This document shows, piece after piece, positions 35,396 to 44,721 of a stretch of DNA of 64,000 bases; the first letter of the stretch is position 1, and the number at the start of each line of letters is the position of its first letter. Under the pieces are notes generated by a model. That model was given only the letters and a program-made list of their open reading frames with translations, did not search any database and was not told the origin of the DNA. The translations under genes and the position numbers were made by a program. The stretch lies in the NCBI GenBank assembly GCA_003242885.1, contig QKMZ01000003.1, positions 496,001 to 560,000 on the forward strand, given 5' to 3'. Source of the stretch: Candidatus Melainabacteria bacterium (lineage in GTDB: Bacteria; Cyanobacteriota; Vampirovibrionia; Obscuribacterales; Obscuribacteraceae).

Positions 35396-35755
35396 TTGTA
35401 TTGGCGGGGATTCCAGTTGAAAGTTACTCTGTGCGCTGACTGCGGCAACGTAATGAAAAAGTACTCGACTCGCTGCGCACGATGTACGCGCCAGAATCTG
35501 GTTTGGTACCATCCGGACGATCCGGAGCTGAAAATGCGAATTAGTCAGATCACGGGCGTCCATGAGCCCGGCTCGACTTTCGTCAGCATGCTGATAGTGG
35601 CTCTTATCGCCTCAGCCGTTTCAGGCGTCGTCTACGCGTACCAAAACTTTGTAATTAAGCCAAATGTTGTAGCTCAGAGCGACTCTCCACCAACGTCAAA
35701 ATCAGACAAACCAACCCACTCGCTTGCCGGCACAGCGCAAACAGTGCCGCAGTGA
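35396..35755 (+). CDS. Zinc-ribbon membrane protein, unknown
   Basis: A 119-residue protein. CADCGN and CARCTR near residues 13-33 give C-x2-C...C-x2-C, a zinc-ribbon pattern. A 20-residue hydrophobic helix (FVSMLIVALIASAVSGVVYAYQ, about 62-83) and a polar tail of about 35 residues follow. There is no signal peptide, so the ribbon probably stays in the cytoplasm. The start is TTG and uncertain; a second TTG at 35417 lies just before the ribbon and has GGGGATTCCAG before it. It lies between two VIT-VWA paralogues, ahead of the histidine kinase. No known family is recognised. Confidence 0.6.
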   Translation: MYWRGFQLKVTLCADCGNVMKKYSTRCARCTRQNLVWYHPDDPELKMRISQITGVHEPGSTFVSMLIVALIASAVSGVVYAYQNFVIKPNVVAQSDSPPTSKSDKPTHSLAGTAQTVPQ

Positions 35756-35851
35756 AGCACTTCGTTGATACCAGGAAAGAAAACAACGCAGCAGCTAACT
35801 GATCGTATCCAATTGGACAATGCGACAACCGATTTACCAGCTATTATAGTT

Positions 35852-35863
35852 CTGTAATTACAG
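35852..35863. promoter_or_regulatory. Palindrome upstream of the PAS histidine kinase gene
   Basis: CTGTAATTACAG is a perfect 12-bp palindrome, flanked by GTT and GAAC in near symmetry, 74 nt before the kinase start. Its position suits an operator. Confidence 0.35.
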
Positions 35864-35937
35864 GAACTTTCAGGTGGTTCCGCGCGCCTAGTCAAAAGAG
35901 CAGTGGGGATCCAAGAAGGCGGAAGGCAGTCGGTGAA

Positions 35938-37488
35938 ATGGGTAATTTAGATCGGCTGAGCGCCAGTCAGATGCAGTCATTGCTAGCATCTCTAGTCGAG
36001 TCTAGCGAAGATGCCATTATTAGTAAAAATCTTCAAAGCATCGTGCAGTCCTGGAATCGTGGGGCTGAGCGTATCTTTGGCTACACCGCCGATGAGATGG
36101 TCGGGAAATCTATCACGACTCTGATACCGGAGCATCTGCTCTCGGAGGAAGACGAAATTATTTCCAAGCTAAAACGCGGCGAGAAAATAGAGCATTACGA
36201 GACGGTGAGACGTCGCAAAGATGGGCAGCTCATCAACATCTCCTTGACGGTTTCTCCCGTGTATGACGAGTCAGGAACGCTGGTAGGTGGGTCGAAAATC
36301 GCCCGCGATATCACCAATCAATCCAAAACATCTCGCGACCGGGCTATACTCGCAGCGATAGTCGATTCATCGGAAGACGGCATTATCAGCAAGGATCTGA
36401 ACAGTATAATTCAGACATGGAATAAGGGTGCTACGGAAATTTTTGGATATACCGCCGAAGAGATGATCGGAAAGTCCATTGAAATTTTGATACCACCCGA
36501 GATGCCAGACGAAGAGCCTCGATTACTGGAAAAGCTGAGAAAGGGCGAAAAGATAAAACCCTATGAGACGATTCGCCTCAGAAAAGACGGAGAGCGTATC
36601 GATGTCGCCCTCACAATCTCTCCTATTTTTGGACCCAACGGAGAAGTGATTGGTGCGTCTAAAATCGTTCGCGATATCACCAAGAATAAGATGCTTCGCG
36701 ATGAGAATGACACTCTGCAAGCGCAACTTTTGACTGTTGAAGAGACGAGCAAGTTGAAGAGCAGTTTCATTTCAACTGTCAGTCATGAAATCCGCGCTCC
36801 CTTAGGCGGCATTATCGCCTTAGCGGAGATTCTAGCCCAAGAGGAGGAGCTGCCAGAATCAGCACAGAGTATAGCTGATGCAGTATTGGAGGCTTCTCAA
36901 AGTTTGTACAGCGTCTTAAACGAGTTGCTGGACTTCTCAAAAGTTGAAGCAGGCAAAGTAAATCTGGAGTACAGAGACTTCTCTTTGCGATCAACAATCA
37001 TTGACGTAATACGAATGATCAACCCAGAGCGCACCAAGAAAGGCTTAACGTTGCGCTCAATTGTGGATCCAGATATTCCAGAAAGTATTTCCGGTGACGA
37101 ATTGAGAATCAGGCAGATTCTGCTTAACCTCGCTAGCAATGCCATTAAATTCTCAGAGAAGGGTTCTGTTTACATATCCGCAAATCTTGTGGAGGCGAAA
37201 GACAATACACTTTTAATCGAATTCAAAGTAACGGACACCGGAATAGGACTGAGCGAAGACACGATCGAACGCCTCTTCCAACCGTACGTACAAGCAGATC
37301 CTTCCACTACCAGGCTGTTCGGGGGAACAGGTCTCGGACTGAGTATCGCCAAAAGCTATGTTGACTTGATGGGTGGCGATATCGGCGTGCAAAGCAAAAA
37401 GAATGAAGGCTCGACATTCTGGTTTAGAGTGCCTTTCGGCCGCTCGAAAGATCCGGTGCCGCAAGAAAAAGTGCGTGCCACGCAATAG
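35938..37488 (+). CDS. Soluble PAS-PAS sensor histidine kinase
   Basis: A 516-residue kinase with no membrane segment. Two closely similar PAS domains (about 9-125 and 131-248), each with SSEDxIISK and WNxGAxxIFGYTAxEMxGKSI, are followed by a coiled coil. The HisKA domain has H283 in VSHEIRAPLGG, and the ATPase domain has an N-box LNLASNAIKF, DTGIG and GGTGLGLSIAK. The near-identical PAS pair suggests internal duplication. No heme, flavin or cofactor site can be named with confidence. No response regulator is adjacent; it is an orphan between two VIT-VWA genes. Tandem palindromes overlap its stop (37472-37505). Confidence 0.9.
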   Translation: MGNLDRLSASQMQSLLASLVESSEDAIISKNLQSIVQSWNRGAERIFGYTADEMVGKSITTLIPEHLLSEEDEIISKLKRGEKIEHYETVRRRKDGQLINISLTVSPVYDESGTLVGGSKIARDITNQSKTSRDRAILAAIVDSSEDGIISKDLNSIIQTWNKGATEIFGYTAEEMIGKSIEILIPPEMPDEEPRLLEKLRKGEKIKPYETIRLRKDGERIDVALTISPIFGPNGEVIGASKIVRDITKNKMLRDENDTLQAQLLTVEETSKLKSSFISTVSHEIRAPLGGIIALAEILAQEEELPESAQSIADAVLEASQSLYSVLNELLDFSKVEAGKVNLEYRDFSLRSTIIDVIRMINPERTKKGLTLRSIVDPDIPESISGDELRIRQILLNLASNAIKFSEKGSVYISANLVEAKDNTLLIEFKVTDTGIGLSEDTIERLFQPYVQADPSTTRLFGGTGLGLSIAKSYVDLMGGDIGVQSKKNEGSTFWFRVPFGRSKDPVPQEKVRATQ

Positions 37489-37505
37489 GAAATGCGTGAC
37501 ACGCA
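37472..37505. terminator. Tandem 13-bp palindromes at the kinase/VIT-VWA convergent junction
   Basis: TGCGTGCCACGCA (37472-37484) and TGCGTGACACGCA (37493-37505) are 6-bp stems around one base, centred 21 bp apart. The first encodes the kinase's last residues. They occupy the 37-nt gap to the convergent gene stop, so a termination role is likely. No thymine tract follows. Confidence 0.4.
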
Positions 37506-37525
37506 GCAAGCTCTGATGCCACTAC

Positions 37526-40069
37526 CTACGGTGTGACGATTTTCCAGCATTTACCTTCGAAAAGAACCATAACCTTAGGTCCAGCTCCGAGGAATTTCGT
37601 GATGCCTGGATGTTTTTTCACTAGTTCGAAATATTTTGCCGAACCAAACTGAATCACTTCCGGCTGTGGGTGAGAACCCTCCAAAAGCGCGCTGTCGGTC
37701 CAATATCCGTCGCGCAGATAGAAGGTTTTGCCCTCAATCCACTTCATACCGGATTGCTTACTTTCGCGATCGGCAATAACGTCTTTGGTTTTCAGCTTCA
37801 GAAGCTCTTTCTCTCTTGCTACGGCAGCCGCGCCATTATACGGAGCCTGAGCGATCTGACGCGCCAGGGAATAGGACGCCTCAGATTTCTTGAGCCATCG
37901 ACCGTTAATGCTGGCAGCCTTATCTCCACCGCCCCCATAGGCGACTGCAGAATCTTCTTCTGAGGGCGCGGGCATGGTACTCGTTGCCGGGGCCCTATAG
38001 AAGCGTGCTTTGGCTGCTACCCGTCCAGAAACACCTGGTCCGGCGGAAGAACCGATGGATGCAGAAGAGCCAAATGATGCACCTCCACCCCCGGGTACCG
38101 AACTTATGAAAGGACGGGCATCCTCGGCACGCATGCGACGCGGTGCTCCGTTGAAGGCACTCATCGGTCGTGAAACAGGTCGCGCCATCGGCCTGCCTTC
38201 GTTGGGATCAGTAGCCAGGAAAGAAGTGTACGCAGAGATAATGCCGTGTTTTTTCGAAAGGGCGACGATCTCATCGACAACCTCGCGATTGTCACCATTA
38301 GCCTTCGCAACTTCGGTCAAATAGCCGATTCGACGCATTGCCCACAAACGTGGCAAATAAGTATGACCTGCTTCCTGCGAAGCAAAAGACAGCGGGAAGC
38401 TATAAGCCTTCGCAACTCCGTTTACTTTGCCGGAGATGTTGAGGTGTGCATTGCCTCCATCTTTGTACTTTCCTAAAATCAATACTTGCGTTCCTTGGAA
38501 GATGTCTTTTACAGAACGCGGATATGTATCCTTGACTTGGATGCCGTCATAGGTGATTGAAACATCGCTCAGGACCGGGCTCTTGATCTTTTGATAAAAA
38601 CTGGAAAGAGCCGTCTCGATATTTTCTTCAGGTGAAACATACTGAGCTGTTCCGTGATTTTCTTCTGCCAAACGATTGAGCAAGCGAGTGTCGATGTCAT
38701 TGCCAACGCCAAAATCGAACACGCGAATGTCGCGCTTCGACTTCACTTTCTTGAGCAAGCTGCCGATATCTGTATCACCAACAGTGGGTTCGCCGTCGGT
38801 CATCATGACGAGAAATCCCGGGCGATCCGTAGTTTGACTCAGCATTGTCGTTCCCATGGATAGAGCGTCGCCGATATTCGTTCCACCACGCGCATCAAGG
38901 TCGTCGATGAATGCAACCGCTGCCTTCTTGTTCTCCGGTGTAGCCAGCATCAATTGTGATTTGAGCGCTTCTGCATCAGTATTGAATTGAACGATCGAGA
39001 ATCGATCAGCCGGATTGAGCGCGTTTACAACATACTTGAGAGCATGTTTCAGCTGAACAATTTTTTCGCCCTGCATCGAACCAGAAGTATCAGCAATCAG
39101 CACTATGTCCTTCGCCACGACTTGCTCTGATTTCATAGGTGGAGACAAGGTCAGGAGGAAGTAGCCATCCTCTGCGACTGTCTTATGGGTTAGAACATTA
39201 GCCGCCATCGACTTGTCGGAAACACTGTAATAGAGAAGGAAGTCCTTATCCGGCACAATACCTTTGCCAAGGAAAGCGACTTTAGCAAGACTGTCGGTCG
39301 AGCGTGACGATGTAATGGCGTGCGTTGGCGACCAGATTGTGCGCAGTCCTTGTTTTGACTGGAGCTTCATGTCGATTTTTACTTCACCGACAGGATCATC
39401 TCCGCCCTTGGATTTAAGCGGGAATTGATATTTGAGTAGACCGTTTTCAGCCTTCAACAATTGTGTATATTCGAGTTCGACTTTCTTCGTTCCATGCGCG
39501 GGAATTGGAAAAATTCTCGCTCTTACTGTTTTATGATCGGCATATTCTAGTAAGCCAGGATCAACCATCTGGCGCACGATGGTTTCATATTGCTGACGTG
39601 CCTCTGCCGCCTCGAGTATTTTTCCTTCAACCGGCTTGCCGTCAATGTGCAAGGAGAAAGAGCTAAATGTGGTGTCCTCGGGCAGCGGAAATAGATATGT
39701 GCCGGCGAGATTGCGATCGGTGTCGTTTTTAAACGTCTGAACAATATATGTTTTCGCCACCTGATCGGTGATGTCGACTTTTATTGATTCGGCTTCCATA
39801 TGAAGACCGAATGCAACACCGCCCTTCAAAACTGGGCGCACCGGTGGAGTCGGAGTAACAACAGGCCTGCCTATCCGCGGTGTCAGCGGGCGCAACACGA
39901 CGCCTGGGCGCACGGGTGGCACACCGATGGCAGGCATGGGAGCCATAACCGCAGCGCCGCCGCCAAAGGAAGGGTCTACAACTATAAAACCTGATGCCCG
40001 GGATGCTTGTGGGGGCGGCAGCAAACCAATGCCTACCGCCAGCATGGATGCTAGTGCCAAACGCTTCAT
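37526..40069 (-). CDS. Secreted VIT and von Willebrand factor A domain protein, paralogue 2
   Basis: An 847-residue exported protein with the same plan as the gene at 32629-35121: signal peptide (1-25), proline-rich spacer, VIT domain (about 82-210) and VWA domain (about 320-495) with D327-x-S329-x-S331. A serine/glycine/alanine-rich stretch (about 650-730) and a C-terminal domain ending in ITKFLGAGPKVMVLF follow. Similarity is high across VIT and VWA and low in the linker, and stretches of about 26-30 nt are identical between the two genes, so the duplication is fairly recent or homogenised. A 22-bp palindrome lies 144 nt upstream. Confidence 0.9.
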   Translation of the reverse strand: MKRLALASMLAVGIGLLPPPQASRASGFIVVDPSFGGGAAVMAPMPAIGVPPVRPGVVLRPLTPRIGRPVVTPTPPVRPVLKGGVAFGLHMEAESIKVDITDQVAKTYIVQTFKNDTDRNLAGTYLFPLPEDTTFSSFSLHIDGKPVEGKILEAAEARQQYETIVRQMVDPGLLEYADHKTVRARIFPIPAHGTKKVELEYTQLLKAENGLLKYQFPLKSKGGDDPVGEVKIDMKLQSKQGLRTIWSPTHAITSSRSTDSLAKVAFLGKGIVPDKDFLLYYSVSDKSMAANVLTHKTVAEDGYFLLTLSPPMKSEQVVAKDIVLIADTSGSMQGEKIVQLKHALKYVVNALNPADRFSIVQFNTDAEALKSQLMLATPENKKAAVAFIDDLDARGGTNIGDALSMGTTMLSQTTDRPGFLVMMTDGEPTVGDTDIGSLLKKVKSKRDIRVFDFGVGNDIDTRLLNRLAEENHGTAQYVSPEENIETALSSFYQKIKSPVLSDVSITYDGIQVKDTYPRSVKDIFQGTQVLILGKYKDGGNAHLNISGKVNGVAKAYSFPLSFASQEAGHTYLPRLWAMRRIGYLTEVAKANGDNREVVDEIVALSKKHGIISAYTSFLATDPNEGRPMARPVSRPMSAFNGAPRRMRAEDARPFISSVPGGGGASFGSSASIGSSAGPGVSGRVAAKARFYRAPATSTMPAPSEEDSAVAYGGGGDKAASINGRWLKKSEASYSLARQIAQAPYNGAAAVAREKELLKLKTKDVIADRESKQSGMKWIEGKTFYLRDGYWTDSALLEGSHPQPEVIQFGSAKYFELVKKHPGITKFLGAGPKVMVLFEGKCWKIVTP

Positions 40070-40212
40070 ATCTAATACCTCGTCGATTGCCGCAAAAAAT
40101 GCCTGGGCGCTCCTATAACCAGACTACGGACTGTGGCGCCGCAAATCTTGGGGAAGAAGAGGTGTCCCACTCTGGGGTTTTCCCGAAGCTTGACCTGGGT
40201 GCATCAATTTAT

Positions 40213-40234
40213 ATGTTTGCGATATCGCAAACAT
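40213..40234. promoter_or_regulatory. 22-bp perfect palindrome between divergent genes
   Basis: Each half reads ATGTTTGCGAT followed by its exact complement, giving 22 bp of uninterrupted symmetry. It sits 144 nt before VIT-VWA gene 2 and 232 nt before the CHASE2 kinase gene. Such symmetry is typical of a dimeric repressor operator. I do not recognise the regulator. Confidence 0.6.
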
Positions 40235-40384
40235 CGTGGACCTCTGGAAGGCACAAACGAGCTTTGGGCGAAAACACCCGAAAAGCTCTGGGTTGAACGG
40301 TTAGCAAAGTCCGCACGCATACTGCTTTTGAGAACTTGGGGTAAAAGGGTATTTGGATGCAAGGAGGAAAGGCTCAGCATATCC

Positions 40385-40399
40385 GGGGTTTACCCCAGC
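40385..40399. promoter_or_regulatory. Second copy of the VIT-VWA upstream motif
   Basis: GGGGTTTACCCCAGC, identical over 15 nt to part of 35250-35265. On the minus strand TGCTGAGC follows after 5 nt, matching TGCTAAGC at the first site. It is 316 nt before VIT-VWA gene 2 and 67 nt before the CHASE2 kinase gene, so it could serve either. Confidence 0.45.
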
Positions 40400-40465
40400 C
40401 AATTGCCGAAACGACCGCGCTAGACTACAGTTGGAGCAGGTGAAACTGCTTTTTTGGGGACCAGG

Positions 40466-42343
40466 ATGAGGGTGGTACTCGCATCTATAAAACGACTGTT
40501 GATACCGTCCATGTGGATTCATGGGCGCGATAGCTTACTTTTCCAGAGATTGTTCTGGGGAGCGCTGGCAGGATGCGTAGCCACACTATTACTCGCTGAG
40601 TCCACAGTTTTGGAAAGCATGGAACTGAGCATGTTGGAGTGGCGCTATCGAGTTTCGCAAAAATTGTACTCAGCCGTCCAACGCCCGGCTGAGTCCCGAG
40701 ACATCAGCATAATAGACTTCGACGACCTATCCCAATTCGACATCGGTATTGCCCGCTTCAATGATGACCACGCACAAAGTGTTCTCGCGACAGCGATTGA
40801 GCATATAGAGAAGAAGGGACCAGCGATTATTGTGATCGATCTTGATTTGCGCGGCGCCGCAAACTCAGAGTTGATCAGCGTCATCCGCAAATACAACAAT
40901 GTTGTAATCGGACTCTTCGGCAGCCTTGAGGGCAGCACAGATTTACCTAGCCGGACGATTATGAACAACGTCCGCGCATATGGTTATGACGAATTGATCC
41001 AAGAGAACAACGGCTTGATTTGCAGACTCCCGGTTAATTATCGCGACTCGCAGGGCGACATCGATACATCGTCTATAAGCGCTGCGCCGGTGCCGTCATT
41101 GACAGAAGCTGTCATCAATTTGCATCGCCAAATCAAAGGTGTCGGTCCCTCGACACAGATTTTGAACTTTCAATCAGACCAGCCTGCCTACATCAATTTC
41201 CGCCGCATTCAATATCCGTCCGTTTCCTTCCGCGATGTGCTCGAAAGCGACTTCGACGGGAGCAAATTCAAAGACAGAATTGTGATGATCGGCTGCTCCT
41301 TCACAAAGAGACGGGAAGAACCATTCAAGAGACGCACGCCGTTGGAGGACAATGTTCCCGACGTGGTAATGCATGCAGACGCCATTCAAACATTGCTGGA
41401 CAATCAGGTTATTTATAGTTTTCCCAAAAACATCGCGCACCACTTGTTGCTTCTCCTCGGCGCTGCATTCGGAGCGGTTGCGTCTATCTTGCCACTCAGC
41501 ACAAGAACCGCCACCTATCTAACTTCTGGAATGGTGCTGGTAGGAACAGCGCAAATTCTTTTCGAGGGTTTTCACATGGCGCTGCCTGTAGTGCCACCAC
41601 TAGCAGTGCTAACATTAGGCTTCTCACTGGGAACGTTCATTTATCTGGATACTGACTTACGGCAAAGGAACAAAGAACTCGCGCAAGCAAGAGAGTCGAT
41701 GCAGGTGCGCGCTGAGGAAGAAAGACAGCGCATCGCTGAAGATTTGCATGATGAAACTCTGCCTGCACTTTCGGCCGTCGCGCGCATGGCGGATAAGCTT
41801 TCTGCTGACCTTGACGACAATCCGGTGCCGAGACAAATGAGAGAGAAACTCGACCAGGCCGTCATTGAGATGCGACGCGTAATCAATGATTTGCACCCCT
41901 CGGTTCTGGAGACTATGGGTTTTAAATCAGCGCTGGAAAACTTGCTTTCAATACTGACTCGCGACCACGAAATCGAAGGCAACTTCATGGACGGAGACGG
42001 ACACGACGATTACAAGATCACCAATTTCACAAAACTGCAGCTTTATCGAATTGTCCAGGAAGCACTGAATAATGTGGGGAAACATTCCAAAGCCTCGGTC
42101 GTCGAGCTAAAGATAGAGAAAATCGACCAACAGCTAACGATCGCAGTCACGGACAATGGAAGGGGTATCGACCCAAAACTGATCCGCAAGGATTCGCACG
42201 GACTACTCAACATTCGCCAGCGCGCTCAATTAATAGGCGCTCAGGTTGAGTGGAAAAAGCCTGTCAAGTTTTCCTCAGGTACTGAATTGAGCCTTAAGAT
42301 AAACATGGACGAAAACCCAGTTAAAAAGGTGGATGCAACATGA
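40466..42343 (+). CDS. CHASE2-domain sensor histidine kinase (NarX/DesK type)
   Basis: A 625-residue membrane kinase. One N-terminal helix (about 28-46) is followed by an extracytoplasmic CHASE2 sensor (about 50-318), three helices (about 325-392), a coiled coil, then a HisKA_3 domain with H428 in RIAEDLHDETLPALS and a GHKL ATPase domain (NVGKHS, DNGRGID, GLLNIRQRAQLIGA). The start is the ATG at 40466, with GGGGA 5 nt upstream; a TTG at 40454 is possible. It overlaps the LuxR-type response regulator gene by 4 nt, so the two form a cognate pair. The ligand is unknown. Confidence 0.92.
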   Translation: MRVVLASIKRLLIPSMWIHGRDSLLFQRLFWGALAGCVATLLLAESTVLESMELSMLEWRYRVSQKLYSAVQRPAESRDISIIDFDDLSQFDIGIARFNDDHAQSVLATAIEHIEKKGPAIIVIDLDLRGAANSELISVIRKYNNVVIGLFGSLEGSTDLPSRTIMNNVRAYGYDELIQENNGLICRLPVNYRDSQGDIDTSSISAAPVPSLTEAVINLHRQIKGVGPSTQILNFQSDQPAYINFRRIQYPSVSFRDVLESDFDGSKFKDRIVMIGCSFTKRREEPFKRRTPLEDNVPDVVMHADAIQTLLDNQVIYSFPKNIAHHLLLLLGAAFGAVASILPLSTRTATYLTSGMVLVGTAQILFEGFHMALPVVPPLAVLTLGFSLGTFIYLDTDLRQRNKELAQARESMQVRAEEERQRIAEDLHDETLPALSAVARMADKLSADLDDNPVPRQMREKLDQAVIEMRRVINDLHPSVLETMGFKSALENLLSILTRDHEIEGNFMDGDGHDDYKITNFTKLQLYRIVQEALNNVGKHSKASVVELKIEKIDQQLTIAVTDNGRGIDPKLIRKDSHGLLNIRQRAQLIGAQVEWKKPVKFSSGTELSLKINMDENPVKKVDAT

Positions 42344-43053
42344 TACTCATCGCTGATGATGAAGAAAGAGACCGCAACTGGCTTAAGAGCCTGCTCACGG
42401 AGAATTTCCCGGACAATATGCCGGTGGAGGAAGCCCACGACGGGCAGCAAGTTGTCGACATGGCAGCCAAATTGAAGCCGCCGCTGGTATTCCTGGACAT
42501 CAAAATGCCACACCTATCGGGCATCAAGGCCGCCGAGCAAATCTTGAACAACTTGCCGAATACCGGCATCATCATGCTTTCCAACTTTTCCGACGAAGTC
42601 TACGTTCGCCAGCTCTGGAAAGTCGTGCCGCCCAACGGTGTTTTCGGCTACGTTTTGAAGAATGCATCCAACGAGCAAGTTGTAGAAGCGACCAAAGCGG
42701 TTTTGTCCGGCGACTGTTGGATTCACCCTGGTATCGCCCGAGTCATTCAGCGCACACAAAACAGAGCGACCAACTTAACAACAGCCGAATACGAAGCGCT
42801 TGTCTGTATCGCTCTCGGCATGACCGATCACGCGATTGCCAAACGTTTGTACCTAACAGAGAAGGCTGTACAGAGCCGACTCAAGTCTCTGTATGCCAAA
42901 CTTGGGATACCGGGACGTGGCGAATCGCACGACACCGAGTTCAATCAAAGATGCCGCGCCGTCTTCTTGTCGACCAAGCGCGGTCTCATCAATCAGTCGG
43001 AATTGGACGATTGGGAATCAAAATTGTCGCAAGAAACTAAAGCCAGCACATAG
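42340..43053 (+). CDS. NarL/LuxR-type response regulator
   Basis: A 237-residue regulator. The receiver domain has DD at 6-7 and phospho-acceptor D53 (FLDIKMPHLSG), and the DNA-binding domain has a LuxR-type helix-turn-helix (LTTAEYEALVCIALGMTDHA then IAKRLYLTEKAVQSRLKSLY, about 146-190). A tail of about 45 residues follows. Its ATG overlaps the kinase stop (ATGA), fixing it as the kinase's partner. Target promoters are unknown; the palindrome at 40213-40234 upstream of the pair is one candidate. Confidence 0.93.
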   Translation: MILIADDEERDRNWLKSLLTENFPDNMPVEEAHDGQQVVDMAAKLKPPLVFLDIKMPHLSGIKAAEQILNNLPNTGIIMLSNFSDEVYVRQLWKVVPPNGVFGYVLKNASNEQVVEATKAVLSGDCWIHPGIARVIQRTQNRATNLTTAEYEALVCIALGMTDHAIAKRLYLTEKAVQSRLKSLYAKLGIPGRGESHDTEFNQRCRAVFLSTKRGLINQSELDDWESKLSQETKAST

Positions 43054-43107
43054 GATTAGCGCTAGGATCAGGATCACGCAGAACAGAACGGGACAGTAAA
43101 ACAGTAA

Positions 43108-44652
43108 ATGAATAGACAGAGCAGATCAAAAGCAAATCGATCTAAGGTGAACAAAATCAGCGCAAGCGCAACTTTGTTGATCGCTGTCTCCATTTCGCTG
43201 GCAAACTTTGCCGGTGCTGCTCCGCAAAAGTCCGCTCCAGTTGCTAAAGTAGCTGTTCACCACTCCCGCATTTCTCCACCGCATGCGGGAGTGAAACTGC
43301 TCGAAGATATTCTCAGCCGTATGCGCAATTTGCCTCAAATTGCCATGTCTCGCAATAAGCAAACATTCCAGTATCAGCAAAGCCCACTCGGGGCGCCTTC
43401 CCCCAGTGCCGGTACAACAGATCAACTTCTCGCCATCAGACCGCCGGAAAGTTCATTGAAGGAAAAAACTAGAGCGAAGCTCAAAGCCGATAGAAAAACA
43501 ACGTTGGCGATGGCAGAGCCTATGGGCAAAATGAGCCGTTCAGCTTCGATAGGCTCAGGACTGCCGAGCACAAACGCAGGCGCGAGCATACCAAACGCGT
43601 ATCAAATATCAAATAGTAGAGGAATCCAAACTTTCGATACGACCGAGATTACCAATCGCCTCTCGCCAGAAGCCAGACAACGCCTGACCGCCTCGAGCAG
43701 TAAATTGTTCGACGTCGCTAAGAAGCTGGAAGAAGCTCAGCAATTAGCGCAAAATGTGGGCCGCGCTCAGGCTGGAGCCGGCGGTAGCGTGTATGCAAAC
43801 GCAGCTCGCAACCAGCCAGCAGACGAACGCCATTCACCAGGCGCCGCTTTTCGCAACGAACAGAAAGCATCGAAAGTAATTTCGACCAATCCCCTCATCA
43901 CAGAGTATGACAAAGCAAGCAGCGCATCTCAGTTCTCTTCAATGGGTGATGAAGAGTCCGCCGCGTCAGAAGTCGCAAAACCATCAGAAAAGGTTGCCTC
44001 AATTGCACGCCCTGTTCCGCCTGCATCGGCGGCACCAATGTCACAACCGTTTGGCGGGGTCGCCGAAGGCAATATGGTCGCCCAAAAACCACCGGCCGAG
44101 CCAAGTCTTTTCAAACACGTCAGAGAATTTCTCGGTCGGGACAACTCGATTTTGCCTATGTCTTCGCCAAAGCAGTCGCACGCGGATGCTTTCGATAAAG
44201 GCAAGCCGATCGAAATTGCATTGCTGCCACCAAGCGTGGTGACTGGCATTCCTCTTGTTCGCCTTGGAACTTCCGAATCAGAAACCAACAAAGCCCTCGC
44301 CGGCAAGGGTCAGCTCAACAAGACAAAAGTCAACGATTGGTCTGTGTGGTCACTACAAAAGGCGGGCAACGACGAAGTCTCACTGCAAATTTATTCACGC
44401 AACGGACAAGTCGAGGCGATCAGAATTTTCGACACATCACTCATCTCGCACGACTTCGGCGTAAAGCTGGGCGACGACCTTGCCACCGTCAAACAAAAGT
44501 TTGGCGAACCAGCCTTTATCCTTTCAGAACCTCAATCCCGAGGCGGTCAAAACTACGTTTATCCGATCAGTCAGGTGAGCTTCCAATTGGCTTATACCAG
44601 TAAAACGACAGCACCTAAAGTCGTGAGCCTGCTCATTTTCAACGCGAAATAG
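43108..44652 (+). CDS. Exported protein of unknown function with BamE-like C-terminal repeats
   Basis: A 514-residue protein with a basic N-terminus and signal peptide (hydrophobic core about 18-37). Residues 40-370 are low-complexity, rich in alanine, serine, proline and glutamine. The last 135 residues form a compact domain with two similar segments, IPLVRLGTSESETNKALAG and GVKLGDDLATVKQKFGEPAFI. They recall BamE/SmpA or stalk-type folds in which a G-x-S/D-x3-V-x3-F/L-G-x-P motif recurs. I do not recognise a named family. It follows the two-component pair by 54 nt and may share its transcript. Confidence 0.65.
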   Translation: MNRQSRSKANRSKVNKISASATLLIAVSISLANFAGAAPQKSAPVAKVAVHHSRISPPHAGVKLLEDILSRMRNLPQIAMSRNKQTFQYQQSPLGAPSPSAGTTDQLLAIRPPESSLKEKTRAKLKADRKTTLAMAEPMGKMSRSASIGSGLPSTNAGASIPNAYQISNSRGIQTFDTTEITNRLSPEARQRLTASSSKLFDVAKKLEEAQQLAQNVGRAQAGAGGSVYANAARNQPADERHSPGAAFRNEQKASKVISTNPLITEYDKASSASQFSSMGDEESAASEVAKPSEKVASIARPVPPASAAPMSQPFGGVAEGNMVAQKPPAEPSLFKHVREFLGRDNSILPMSSPKQSHADAFDKGKPIEIALLPPSVVTGIPLVRLGTSESETNKALAGKGQLNKTKVNDWSVWSLQKAGNDEVSLQIYSRNGQVEAIRIFDTSLISHDFGVKLGDDLATVKQKFGEPAFILSEPQSRGGQNYVYPISQVSFQLAYTSKTTAPKVVSLLIFNAK

Positions 44653-44721
44653 AGATTTCCAACGCGATCTAAGAGAAGAAGCAAATCAGGTATGATTTGT
44701 TTGAATTCTGCGGAGGGGAAA

